DNA from: Terriglobia bacterium
GTDB lineage: Bacteria > Acidobacteriota > Terriglobia > Terriglobales > Acidobacteriaceae
Reading direction: 5' to 3'
Length of the DNA stretch: 60,472 nt
Assembly: GCA_021324365.1 (NCBI GenBank)
Contig: JAJPJE010000011.1
Location: forward strand, 1 to 60,472
Shown here: positions 44,397 to 52,682 of the stretch, in pieces
Numbering within the stretch: position 1 is the stretch's first letter
How the letters are laid out: every line of letters starts with the position of its first letter
Position numbers and translations under genes: made by a program
The notes under the pieces: model-generated
Told to the model about the DNA's origin: nothing
What the model saw: the letters and a program-made list of their open reading frames with translations, nothing else
Database searches by the model: none

Positions 44397-47081
44397 TCAA
44401 TGCAGGAAATCGAAATCTACCAGGAAGTGCCGATGGTAGTTTCCAAAGAACGTCCCATACATCGGATCGGCAATATTGGAGTGCACGTCCAGCGCATTGA
44501 AGTGATTGGTGAGATTGATTCCACTGAGTGAGAAGCGCACCAGATGCTTTCCGACCTGTACCTCTTTTGACACGCGCATATCGAGTGAGAAGTAGCGCGG
44601 AAAACGCGGCTGCGGCCCGAACGTTTGAACATACTGCTGAAGGACGTCGGTTGGCTGATATGGGAAACCGTCCCGCAATTCCACTTTGGGCATGACGCTA
44701 ATTTGCTTTGGGAGGGCATAGGCGCCCCACAGCAAGAAACGATTTGGAACTTCACTTGGCATGCTTGCCGTCATCCCAGGCCGCACAACCGGAAACGGAA
44801 AATTTCCCAGGTAACTGGTTGCATCCGTCACGGTTCCCCGCGCGTGCTGGCGCACGTAGGAAAAGAAGAACTGCCGCTTGCTTTCCGCGCCGATCTTCGC
44901 CGTAAACTCTATCTGCCGCGTGTGAGCCCAGCCAGACGAACCCAGCAACAGAGCATTCTGTCCGTTGAGGGTCTCCGGGGTCAGCGTAATCATGTCATTC
45001 GCTGAACTATGGAGATACTTCAAACGCACCACCACTTCCCTCATGACTGCGCGTTCTACTTCCACGTTCCAAGCAACACTGTAAGGGGCAAAATTGCCGG
45101 CGTTCTGACTGTCGCGATCGATGAACGGAAAGTTGCTCATGCCGGCAGGCTGCATGAGGTTCAGATACGTAATGGGCGATCCGAGCACCGTGCCGCCTGG
45201 TCCGTAGTTCGTAATCGTCTGCTGCGGATAACTGTTGAACGCATACACGTTCAGCGGCACGTAGTCATAAAAGACCCCTGCGCCACCTCGAATCACCGTT
45301 CGCGAGCTTGCATTCGGACTCCACGAAAAGCCGGCGCGTGGCGCGCTGCGGAAGGTGTGCGTCACGCTTTGCGACTCGAGACGAATGCCCGCATCCAGCG
45401 CAAACTTGTTGTTCAGCATCCAGTGATCCTGGACATACCCGGCCGGCGCCACATCGGAAATCGCAAACGGATTTCCACCGCTGTAGTCGACGCGCTGAAT
45501 CAGTTGCCCGCTTGCATCCTGGATCAGGACAGGCGAGGCGTGGAAATCTCCTTCGTTCTCGCTGCGCGCGATCACCGATCCGATCTGCAAGGTGTGCGTC
45601 CCAAGAAAGCGCAGGTTATGCGGAGTCCAGTTCTCGATCCACTGCAGCCGATTTGCGCCGCGCGTCTGCTGGCTGAAGTAGTTGCCCTGATTTCCCGTCG
45701 GGGTCAGGATCATTTCGCCAACCGCTTGCGGTTGCACCGCGCTGGCGTCGCTGGTTGTCGCAAACGTGCTCTGCAGCAGTCCACCGCCGATCTGCCAGCG
45801 ATGAATCATGGTTCCGGTGTACTCCTGCAAATCCGCATTGGGAGTCGTAGGCTGCTGGTTGAAGAAATTAAGCCCGACGTACTGCAGGTTATGGGGTGCG
45901 AAGTGAAAACTGCCGGTCAGCGTTTGATTCGGCGTAAGAATCGCATCCACCTGGGTGAACGAATTCACCGCTTCCGACTTGGTTTCGTTAACTGGAAAAG
46001 GAAGCGTGAACACTTCCTGTTTGTAGAGGAGGTATTCGATTCCTTCCGAAAAGAATACTTTGTCTGAAATCAACGGCCCGCTCACATTGAAGCGCGGTGA
46101 AGCGTCGCGAACGCCTTGTAGGTGCGCGCTGCGAATGCGGAAATCGGGAAACGGATCGTTGAGGCTGAAGTCCCACTTGTCGCCGCCCCGCCGCGTCTCA
46201 GCCGAGACAACACCTGCGGTGAATCGCCCATACTGCGCAAGATACGGCATCTCTGCCACCGAGAGCGTCTCCACTGTGTCGATCGGAATGCTTAAGCCAA
46301 ACTGTCCGGTAGCCGGATCCGTCACATCCACCGAGTTCACCAGCAGCGCGCTATGGCTCTCGCCCATTCCCGCGATCTGCACCGTGCCATTCGTCCCCCG
46401 GATCACTCCGGGGATCAGCGGAAGAGATTCACTCAGCGTCGCAGGCTTTGTGGGCGTCTGCGCTGCCTGCTTGGTGTCGAGCGTCGTCGTGCTCGCTGAA
46501 GCCTCGGTCACGGGACTTGACGCGGTTGCATTCACCTCAATTTTTTGTTCGCTCAGACCTGCCGCCGCAAGGATGAGATCTATTTCTTGCGGAGCTGCAC
46601 CCTCCGTCAGTTGCAGCGAGCTTTCGTTGGCAAGGTACCCCTTCTTGGCAACACTCAAGGTGTAGTCGCCGGCGGTTGCGACGGAAATCGTGGCCCTTCC
46701 CGCTGCATCGGTTACCGCGTCGGCAACGACTTTGTCTCGCGATTTGACTTGAGCCTGCGCGCCTGCAACCGGTTGATTCTTTTCATCGACGACACTTAAA
46801 GAAACCGTGATGGACCCGCCCGCCAGCATCGGCAGAGTGATTCCCATGAAGGATGCAATAGCGACGAGCTTTGCGACGAGCGCAAAGTGTCCTCCACATT
46901 TGTGGGCGCTTAAAAGCAAATCAATATTCCTGCGAGCTGTATTCGCAAACGATAACTGCTCGACCAACACCCAGCTAAAGATTGTACCCTGTTGTTTAAC
47001 ACTAAATTGAATTGCCAGGTTGCGCAAATGACAGATTCTTAATTGTTTACATCGTGCAGACATTCCCGGAACGGTAATCAC
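44397..47081 (-). CDS. TonB-dependent receptor (Oar type) with N-terminal carboxypeptidase-like domain
   Basis: Up to 894 residues, but the start is unclear: no start codon near 47081 has a ribosome site, and about 65 residues precede the hydrophobic signal segment 'FALVAKLVAIASFMGITLPM'. A beta-sandwich repeat follows ('VSLSVVDEKNQPVAGAQAQV', 'GDYTLSVAKKGYLANESSLQ'), then a plug region ('LSESLPLIPGVIRGTNGTVQ', 'HSALLVNSVDVTDPATGQFG') and a long barrel ending 'HRHFLVDFDFLH'. It lacks an obvious TonB box. Its 3' end is 31 bases from the GH144 stop, so the two genes are convergent and not co-transcribed. It could import glucan fragments, but that is only suggested by position. Confidence 0.88.
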   Translation of the reverse strand: MITVPGMSARCKQLRICHLRNLAIQFSVKQQGTIFSWVLVEQLSFANTARRNIDLLLSAHKCGGHFALVAKLVAIASFMGITLPMLAGGSITVSLSVVDEKNQPVAGAQAQVKSRDKVVADAVTDAAGRATISVATAGDYTLSVAKKGYLANESSLQLTEGAAPQEIDLILAAAGLSEQKIEVNATASSPVTEASASTTTLDTKQAAQTPTKPATLSESLPLIPGVIRGTNGTVQIAGMGESHSALLVNSVDVTDPATGQFGLSIPIDTVETLSVAEMPYLAQYGRFTAGVVSAETRRGGDKWDFSLNDPFPDFRIRSAHLQGVRDASPRFNVSGPLISDKVFFSEGIEYLLYKQEVFTLPFPVNETKSEAVNSFTQVDAILTPNQTLTGSFHFAPHNLQYVGLNFFNQQPTTPNADLQEYTGTMIHRWQIGGGLLQSTFATTSDASAVQPQAVGEMILTPTGNQGNYFSQQTRGANRLQWIENWTPHNLRFLGTHTLQIGSVIARSENEGDFHASPVLIQDASGQLIQRVDYSGGNPFAISDVAPAGYVQDHWMLNNKFALDAGIRLESQSVTHTFRSAPRAGFSWSPNASSRTVIRGGAGVFYDYVPLNVYAFNSYPQQTITNYGPGGTVLGSPITYLNLMQPAGMSNFPFIDRDSQNAGNFAPYSVAWNVEVERAVMREVVVRLKYLHSSANDMITLTPETLNGQNALLLGSSGWAHTRQIEFTAKIGAESKRQFFFSYVRQHARGTVTDATSYLGNFPFPVVRPGMTASMPSEVPNRFLLWGAYALPKQISVMPKVELRDGFPYQPTDVLQQYVQTFGPQPRFPRYFSLDMRVSKEVQVGKHLVRFSLSGINLTNHFNALDVHSNIADPMYGTFFGNYHRHFLVDFDFLH

Positions 47082-47148
47082 GCTTCGCTGTTCCCGTCAT
47101 CACCGAATTTGCAATTCATCCCAGTTAAAACACTAATAACGGAGGCTC

Positions 47149-47337
47149 GTGCGCAAGCACGAGATGCAAATGTCAGCACAGGCGGAGAAACTTCATTGCG
47201 TTATTTGTCGTCAGCCGGCTCAAACCATGGTCGACGGCGAACCCAGTTGCCAAGAACACATCGAACTCGTCTACGAGAACCAGGTCGAGGACTACACCGC
47301 CGAACACCTGAAGAAGAACGAGTATCTGGAGCCGTGA
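47149..47337 (+). CDS. Small Cys/His protein, zinc-ribbon-like
   Basis: 62 residues from a GTG at 47149 after GGAGG (short spacing); an ATG at 47164 is an alternative. The core 'KLHCVICRQPAQTMVDGEPS' with 'CQEHIELVYENQVEDY' has CxxC and CxxH, enough for one zinc site. The C-terminal half is acidic and helical. I do not recognise a characterised family. It is too short for more than a protein- or nucleic-acid-binding adaptor. Confidence 0.5.
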   Translation: MRKHEMQMSAQAEKLHCVICRQPAQTMVDGEPSCQEHIELVYENQVEDYTAEHLKKNEYLEP

Positions 47338-47378
47338 GGAGAGCAGTAGCCAGTAGAGCTGGTTTCTTAAATGCGATT

Positions 47379-47459
47379 TGAAGGGGCGCGGCTTCAAGTG
47401 CGCCGTTCCGAACTTCAGATTGTAGGGCTTTAGCCCTGGAGGTCTGGCGCCCCTGCCGG
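47379..47459. repeat. Dispersed repeat family D, composite copy
   Basis: GAAGGGGCGCGGCTTCAAG-type start at 47380, then the small palindrome AGGGCTTTAGCCCT near 47424. A related element (GAAGGGGCGTGGCTTCAGCC) is at 53954. Confidence 0.45.
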
Positions 47460-47561
47460 AATCCGCTCGTGAAACCGGTTCTAGTGATTGGCAATTCGTA
47501 ATTAGCAGGGAGTGCCACTGACAGCCAGAGTTGCGCTTCTGGGAAGCGAAGGCATCCTCCT

Positions 47562-47589
47562 GGCTAACTGCTGAGTGCTGACTGCTACT
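47562..47589. repeat. Tandem 7-base repeat (GCTGANT), second tract
   Basis: GCTAACT, GCTGAGT, GCTGACT and a partial unit, overlapping the 3' end of the YkgJ-type gene. It is a relative of the tract at 15893-15926. Confidence 0.5.
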
Positions 47590-48241
47590 TCAAACAGAAC
47601 GCTACAATCGTCTTGCCCGGATCATTGACTTCGCGCAGTAGCTCGTCTTCGAGGCCGTCGGGATCGACTATCATCTCGCAGGCCGCGATCTCTTCCGGAC
47701 TAGCACCTTCAAAGCATAGCTCGCACGTGCCCAATCCGCCTTCTGATCGAATGGGTGGACCAAAGACCCGGCACGTCATCGGGCGGTATTCATAAAGATC
47801 GCACCTCCCGGTCCGTGGATCGAGTGCCGGGCACGGCTCGTCATCACCAAATTCTTCGAACACCGCACGAGACGTCTCATCTTCTCCCAGTACGCCAGAT
47901 TTTGGATCGCCCGGGAACTGACGACTCAACTGCTTTACGGATTCCAGCGCTCGGTCCCGAACCCGCTCGGCGCGCTCAGGATCAGTTCGTCTTAACTGTG
48001 CCAGCCCTCCCTTCAGCCGTAAAGCATCAAGTGCGTTAATCTCGAAAACGCCGATGCAGCACTGGGTACACCCTGGACGACACAGCAGCCACTCCCCGCT
48101 CCGCTGGGCGGCATCGGCGAACGCGGCGTCAATGATCTGTACGAACTCCTTGTCCGCCGCTGGAAGTCTCGCGCACCGGGCCACCTTAATAGGATACTGC
48201 CACGCCAATGTGTCCGATAGCGGGCAAAATCCCGCTGGCAA
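47585..48241 (-). CDS. YkgJ-family Fe-S/zinc cysteine-cluster protein
   Basis: Up to 218 residues; the start is uncertain (TTG at 48241, or GTG about 19 codons later). The family's cysteine cluster is present: 'WLLCRPGCTQCCIGVFEINA' (CxxxCxxCC), 'DDEPCPALDPRTGRCDLYEY', 'RPMTCRVFGPPIRSEGGLGT' and 'CELCFEGASPEEI'. YkgJ-type proteins are thought to bind an iron-sulfur or zinc cluster; their substrates are unknown in most bacteria. The gene is flanked by a tandem repeat at its stop and stands alone. Confidence 0.88.
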   Translation of the reverse strand: MPAGFCPLSDTLAWQYPIKVARCARLPAADKEFVQIIDAAFADAAQRSGEWLLCRPGCTQCCIGVFEINALDALRLKGGLAQLRRTDPERAERVRDRALESVKQLSRQFPGDPKSGVLGEDETSRAVFEEFGDDEPCPALDPRTGRCDLYEYRPMTCRVFGPPIRSEGGLGTCELCFEGASPEEIAACEMIVDPDGLEDELLREVNDPGKTIVAFCLK

Positions 48242-48341
48242 GAAATCGGGAATCAGTCGGTTCGCGGTACAGCAGGTTTGTGCAGCTTGCGAAAACTGTT
48301 AGGGTCACCGCACCACATCGCTTACGGGCCGTGCTCGAACT

Positions 48342-49061
48342 TCATAAGAAAAGCGTCTGGAGTGTGACGTCCGCTCCGGCTGAGTGGCATGCATCGATGA
48401 CTCGCACAAGCTCTCCGAATAATGTCTGACCATCGGCTTTGACGAGTACACTTCTGTCGCTTCGGCCACCAGACTGTTCCGCCAAGGCGCGTCGTAACTG
48501 ATCTAAGGTGGTGTTGCTGTCGTTCAGCATAAACACAGGGCTCTGCCGCCCCGTACTGAGGACGTGGACGACAACTGCCCCTCCCGAAGGTCGATGTTCC
48601 GAATCTACCCCTATCCTGATGCCCTGCGGCAGAACCGCAGTTTGAGCTTGCGCGATGTGCGCCTGAGCCGTCAGCAGAACAATATTGGAGACGCCGGCGC
48701 TGTGCAGTGCAGAGAGCACTTTCGCAATCTCACCGTAGCTCGCATGTATGTCACCCTTCATGTACACCTGTTTCGATGGCGTGTATCGAATAACATTGTG
48801 AATCTGTTCTTCCAAGCCACCGACACTGATCAGCTCGACTCCCAAATAGGTACTGCCGTCTTCTGCAACGGTAACGATAAAGGCATCGTCTTTGTCCGCC
48901 TCCGGCATCGGGGTGGCACTGGTTGTCGATGGCAGCTCCACATGGAGCCCAACTTCCAGCTTCTGCGCTGCCGCCTCACCGCTTAAGACGAGTGCCATCG
49001 CGAACAACGCAAATGCGGCACCTGCGAGCGTCCTTTCACCTGAGGTCGATTGCGAATTCAC
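48342..49061 (-). CDS. Exported protein with two tandem ExbD/TolR-like periplasmic domains
   Basis: 239 residues from GTG 49061 with GGAGGGG upstream. Residues 10-32 (LAGAAFALFAMALVLSGEAA) end in AAAQ, which looks like a cleavable signal peptide. Domain 1 (about 34-135) has 'GLHVELPSTTSATPMPEADK', 'FIVTVAEDGSTYLGVELISV', 'QVYMKGDIHASYGEIAKVLS' and 'ALHSAGVSNIVLLTA', the layout of ExbD/TolR periplasmic domains. Domain 2 (about 160-239) repeats it: 'SPVFMLNDSNTTLDQLRRAL', 'RSVLVKADGQTLFGELVRVI', 'DACHSAGADVTLQTLF'. ExbD normally has one such domain on a membrane helix and works with ExbB. Here no ExbB is encoded nearby. It follows the slipin gene by 27 bases. Confidence 0.75.
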   Translation of the reverse strand: MNSQSTSGERTLAGAAFALFAMALVLSGEAAAQKLEVGLHVELPSTTSATPMPEADKDDAFIVTVAEDGSTYLGVELISVGGLEEQIHNVIRYTPSKQVYMKGDIHASYGEIAKVLSALHSAGVSNIVLLTAQAHIAQAQTAVLPQGIRIGVDSEHRPSGGAVVVHVLSTGRQSPVFMLNDSNTTLDQLRRALAEQSGGRSDRSVLVKADGQTLFGELVRVIDACHSAGADVTLQTLFL

Positions 49062-49088
49062 AAGCCCCTCCGCTTTCCGTGTGGTTTG

Positions 49089-49955
49089 CTACTGCGTTTT
49101 CGCCACGGCCGCGGTAGCTAAAGTGCCACCTAGTCCCATCGTCTCGACCACTGAAGAAGGCACGATCACCATTGATCCGCGCTCTTTGATGGCCTCGTAC
49201 AGCATGTTCATGGCGCGAAGATGCAACGCCGTTGGATTTTCCGAATAGGCTGCCGCTGCCTGTACGAACTTATCCGAGATTTCAGTTTCTGCTTGTCCCA
49301 GGATGATCCGCGCCTGCCGTTCGCGCTCGGCCTGCGCCTGGCGCGACATCGCGTCCTCCAGACCTTGCGGAATGCGCACATCGCGCACCTCCACCGACTG
49401 CACCGTGATGCCCCATGGATTCGTCTTTTCGTCGAGGATGTGCTGCAGTTCCCGGCCAAGAATTTCACGCTCGGTAATCATCTGGGCCAATTCGTGACGG
49501 CCGATCGATTCCCGCAAAGCCGTCTGCGCGCTCATATTGATCGCCTCGAGAAAGTCTTCGACTTCAAGGATTGCTTTCTCCGCGTTCCAGACCATCCAGA
49601 AGACGATCGCATCCACGTTGACCGGAACGGTGTCGCGCGTAAGCGTCGACTCGGCCGTGACGCTGGCCACGCGAACCCGCTGATCCACAAACGGGCTTAG
49701 GCTCTCAATTACCGGAAGGATGAAGAAGAGCCCCGGTCCGCGCAATCCCACATATTCGCCCAACCGTAAAAGCGCGACCTTCTCCCACTGTCGAACCACT
49801 TTAATGGCAAACAGGAGATATACGCCGGCCAGAATGCCTGAGATGATCGGCGCCGGATGGTGCAGTGCAGCCGTTGCCAGAGCCCCTGCTGAAATGCAAA
49901 CCGCGCAAGCGGTAACTGCCACACCATTGATTGGAGCAACTGCGATCTTTGTCAT
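49089..49955 (-). CDS. Slipin (SPFH/Band 7 family) membrane protein
   Basis: 288 residues; ATG 49955, four bases after the GntR stop. Two N-terminal hydrophobic segments anchor it ('GVAVTACAVCISAGALATAA', 'APIISGILAGVYLLFAIKVV'). The SPFH domain starts 'QWEKVALLRLGEYVGLRGPG' and continues 'QRVRVASVTAESTLTRDTVP', 'QMITEREILGRELQHILDEK', 'WGITVQSVEVRDVRIPQGLE' and the coiled 'DAMSRQAQAERERQARIILG'. Slipins form ring-shaped scaffolds that organise membrane microdomains or regulate proteases. The usual NfeD partner is missing. It is the second gene of a three-gene operon. Confidence 0.95.
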   Translation of the reverse strand: MTKIAVAPINGVAVTACAVCISAGALATAALHHPAPIISGILAGVYLLFAIKVVRQWEKVALLRLGEYVGLRGPGLFFILPVIESLSPFVDQRVRVASVTAESTLTRDTVPVNVDAIVFWMVWNAEKAILEVEDFLEAINMSAQTALRESIGRHELAQMITEREILGRELQHILDEKTNPWGITVQSVEVRDVRIPQGLEDAMSRQAQAERERQARIILGQAETEISDKFVQAAAAYSENPTALHLRAMNMLYEAIKERGSMVIVPSSVVETMGLGGTLATAAVAKTQ

Positions 49956-49959
49956 ACGC

Positions 49960-50367
49960 TCATCTCCTGCGAACTGGTTCGCGACTCACTGCGCGTAATT
50001 CCTGAATCAACTCGTCAACGGTAAATCCCGCCGCGCCTGCACGCGCGATGCAATCACTCACAATCTGCGCCAATTGCCGTTTACGTTCGCCTTCGCCATC
50101 TGAAAGCCTTTGTACACTTATGAATGTGCCCGTGCCCTGATGCGTTTCAAGAAGACCGCCAAGTTCAAGTTCGCGGTACGCACGAACGACCGTGTTCGGA
50201 TTGATCGAAAGGTCGACCGCGAGCTGCCGAACTGTAGGCAACTGGTCTCCTACCGAAAGCAAGCCCGAGGCAATGGCGCCCCGCACCTGATCGATGATTT
50301 GCCGATAGACGGGAACGCCGCTGTGCAGATCGAGCCGAAATCGAAATGAGGCACGCCGGGAATTCAT
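49960..50367 (-). CDS. GntR-family transcription regulator, YtrA type
   Basis: 135 residues from ATG 50367. An N-terminal winged helix ('GVPVYRQIIDQVRGAIASGL', 'SVGDQLPTVRQLAVDLSINP', 'NTVVRAYRELELGGLLETHQ', 'GTGTFISVQR') is followed by a short C-terminal tail of about 50 residues and no ligand-binding domain, the layout of the YtrA subfamily. These usually repress ABC transporter or membrane-protein operons in response to cell-envelope stress. It heads an operon with the slipin and ExbD-like genes and has a palindromic operator just upstream, so autorepression is likely. Confidence 0.93.
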   Translation of the reverse strand: MNSRRASFRFRLDLHSGVPVYRQIIDQVRGAIASGLLSVGDQLPTVRQLAVDLSINPNTVVRAYRELELGGLLETHQGTGTFISVQRLSDGEGERKRQLAQIVSDCIARAGAAGFTVDELIQELRAVSREPVRRR

Positions 50368-50377
50368 TCCGCGGCTT

Positions 50378-50408
50378 ATTGTACTATAACTATAGTACAA
50401 TATGTCAA
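50378..50408 (-). promoter_or_regulatory. Promoter with internal palindromic operator for the GntR-slipin operon
   Basis: On the minus strand TTGACA (50403-50408) and TACAAT (50378-50383) are 19 bases apart. The spacer is filled by the perfect palindrome TTGTACTATA / TATAGTACAA (50379-50400, 2-base centre). The predicted transcription start is only a few bases before the ATG at 50367, so the mRNA would be nearly leaderless. The layout is that of a self-repressing GntR promoter. Confidence 0.8.
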
Positions 50409-50539
50409 TAAGAATCTGCGCGCTTCTTCCCCTCTAAACCTGACGGTCTTCTCCGCCAAGTGGTCACGGAGGCTGTTGCTGGCAATGACGGATTTGCACA
50501 AGCCGCTATACTCAAAAATTACCGACAGGAAAACCGACC

Positions 50540-51310
50540 ATGGAAACGTTCCCTCGATTCGACTTGACCGGTCAGGTTGCGCTCGTAACCGGGGCTGCGC
50601 GCGGCCTGGGCCATGCCATTGCGCTCGCGCTTGCAAATGCCGGAGCAGATGTCGCCGTTGGCTTGCGCGATCTTAAAGCCGACGGCAACCTGCCGCACAA
50701 GATCACTGGCCTGCGCCGCCGAGCCCTACCGTTGCAGATGGACCTCACTCGCCAGGACCAGATTTCGCGTGCCGTCGACGACACCGTGAAGCACTTCGGG
50801 CGGCTCGACATACTTGTGAACAATGCTGGCATTGCTCCCGGCAATCTGGCCGAAGACGTCACCGAGAACGACTACGACCTGACCATGCAGGTGAACCTCA
50901 AGGCGACATTTTTCGCCTCGCAAGCCGCGGGACGGGTCATGATCCGGCAAAAGAGCGGCCGCATCATCAATATGAGTTCGCAGGCGGGATTTGTGGCGTT
51001 ACCGACCGAGTCAATCTATTGCACGACCAAGGCTGCCATCGTTCACCTTACGAAATGCCTTGCAGTCGAATGGGGTAAATACAACATCACTGTGAACGCT
51101 GTTGCGCCCACTTTCATTCACACTCCTGGAACACAAGAGGCTCTGTCCGACCCTGCATTCGAGAAAGATGTGATCGAGCGCATTGCTGGCCTGCATCGCA
51201 TTGGCGAGCCCGTGGACGTTGCGGGCGCGGTCGTATTCCTCGCATCACCGGCAGCCTCGCTGATTACCGGCCATACGATTGTGATCGACGGAGGGTGGAC
51301 AGCGCGCTAG
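50540..51310 (+). CDS. Short-chain dehydrogenase/reductase
   Basis: 256 residues, ATG 50540. Rossmann motif 'VALVTGAARGLGHAIALALA' (TGxxxGxG), 'LDILVNNAGIAPGNLAED' (NNAG), catalytic Ser in 'GRIINMSSQAGFVALPTESI', and Tyr-Lys in 'IYCTTKAAIVHLTKCLAVEW' (YxxxK). The C-terminus 'ITGHTIVIDGGWTAR' is standard. It is an NAD(P)-dependent oxidoreductase related to 3-oxoacyl-ACP reductases and sugar or gluconate dehydrogenases. The substrate is not determinable from context. The glycosyltransferase gene is convergent, 29 bases away. Confidence 0.95.
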   Translation: METFPRFDLTGQVALVTGAARGLGHAIALALANAGADVAVGLRDLKADGNLPHKITGLRRRALPLQMDLTRQDQISRAVDDTVKHFGRLDILVNNAGIAPGNLAEDVTENDYDLTMQVNLKATFFASQAAGRVMIRQKSGRIINMSSQAGFVALPTESIYCTTKAAIVHLTKCLAVEWGKYNITVNAVAPTFIHTPGTQEALSDPAFEKDVIERIAGLHRIGEPVDVAGAVVFLASPAASLITGHTIVIDGGWTAR

Positions 51311-51339
51311 CGCCTCGCTAGCTCGCCCTGAGCCAGGCG

Positions 51340-52578
51340 TTAGCTACCCGCACCCAGCGCGCTCTCCAGATACTCTGCGAGCTCGCGAAAGACCTTCTTG
51401 CGTTCGTACTCTCGACATACCATCGAGCGTCCATTCAGAGCGCGCCGCTTCGCTTCTTCAGGATCATCCAGCGCTTCAGCAATCTTGATAGCGAGATCCT
51501 GTGCGTTCCCCGGCTGGTGCGTCCAGCCGGTTGCTCCATCGATTATGGTCTCCCGAAGTCCGCCCACGGCTGTTGCAACCACCGGTGTGCCGCATGCAAG
51601 TGCTTCCAGCGGCGAGAATCCCAATCCCTCGGCACGGCTGGCCTGAACGCAAACATCGGCAGCCTGGTAGTACGCCGGTAACTCCGCAGTCGGATGAACT
51701 GCCTCAACGGCAATCACTCGGTCAGCAATGCCAGCTTTTCTTGCCAGCGCCAGGAACTCTTGATGTTTTCCAGTCAGGCACAGCAACCAAACGTTCCGAC
51801 CTTTCTCGCGAAGCAGGTGCATGGCCCGCAACAACGCTCTCGTATCCTTTTCAGGCGCCACCCGGCTGCTGGACAAGATCAGCGACCCATTTGTCGGCAA
51901 TCCGAGCCTGCCTCTCAGCAACTCACGACTCGATTCTGTGGGCTGAAAAATGGTCGTGTCCACGCCATAAAGTGGAATGATCCGAACGTCGGAACGTGAT
52001 CCGTGCGACCGCACCACAGATTCGAGGTGCTGGCTGAGGACAATGTAACTCCCCCCGGCCCGCGCATTCAGTCGAGCCAGCATTCGCAGGGCATAATCTT
52101 CGGCGCGCCGATAGCAGCGGCCCTCGTCCTTCGCCTGCAGTCGGCAGCGGTAATACTCCTCGATCGCTGAGCACACGATCATGAGTGTGGGCTTGCCGGT
52201 GATCTTTGCGGCAGCATTCGCCGCCACCGCCGCCATTCCGTAGCCTTGCACGAGGCAGCCGTCGTAGTCATGCCTGTCATTCACGAGCATACGAAACACC
52301 AGCTCCGCGAATCGCACCCGTGAACTCGGTCCCACCGCTACTTCCACCGGAACTGAAGGAACCCGGCTGATCTCCCTGCCTTGCTCTATCTTGCGGGCAA
52401 CGATGCGGAGATCGGAAATCTCCTGTAATCCTTCTACCAGACGAACATCCGTTCCACTTTCGACGATGAACAGAATGCGGCCACGTCGCTGACGTGCAGG
52501 AGCAATGAAGGCCCGAAGCGGATCCTCTGTTGCCGCCAACTCGACAGTTTCTGCAGGAATGGTGTCGAGTTGCTTCAT
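51340..52578 (-). CDS. GT4-family glycosyltransferase
   Basis: 412 residues from ATG 52578 (GGAAGAG upstream). N-terminal domain begins 'RRGRILFIVESGTDVRLVEG'. The C-terminal GT4 domain has 'LILSSSRVAPEKDTRALLRA', 'GIADRVIAVEAVHPTAELPA', 'YYQAADVCVQASRAEGLGFS' and 'PLEALACGTPVVATAVGGLR' (E-G-x-G-F-x-x-x-E), the retaining GT4 donor-binding motif. It transfers a nucleotide-activated sugar to an envelope glycan or glycolipid. A second GT4 gene starts 105 bases away on the opposite strand, so the pair shares a promoter region. Confidence 0.92.
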   Translation of the reverse strand: MKQLDTIPAETVELAATEDPLRAFIAPARQRRGRILFIVESGTDVRLVEGLQEISDLRIVARKIEQGREISRVPSVPVEVAVGPSSRVRFAELVFRMLVNDRHDYDGCLVQGYGMAAVAANAAAKITGKPTLMIVCSAIEEYYRCRLQAKDEGRCYRRAEDYALRMLARLNARAGGSYIVLSQHLESVVRSHGSRSDVRIIPLYGVDTTIFQPTESSRELLRGRLGLPTNGSLILSSSRVAPEKDTRALLRAMHLLREKGRNVWLLCLTGKHQEFLALARKAGIADRVIAVEAVHPTAELPAYYQAADVCVQASRAEGLGFSPLEALACGTPVVATAVGGLRETIIDGATGWTHQPGNAQDLAIKIAEALDDPEEAKRRALNGRSMVCREYERKKVFRELAEYLESALGAGS

Positions 52579-52682
52579 AGCTTCTCTTCCATCACGCAAT
52601 GTGTTCGGAATCGCAGTCACCAGCAGTTATTCTTGGCGTGTTTGCCCGGCAGGGTCAATGCACAGGCATGTACTGAGCTGTT

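Noticed and set aside
45009-46067. 352-codon open frame on the plus strand
   Set aside because: It is antisense to TonB receptor 2, with no domain pattern and no ribosome site.
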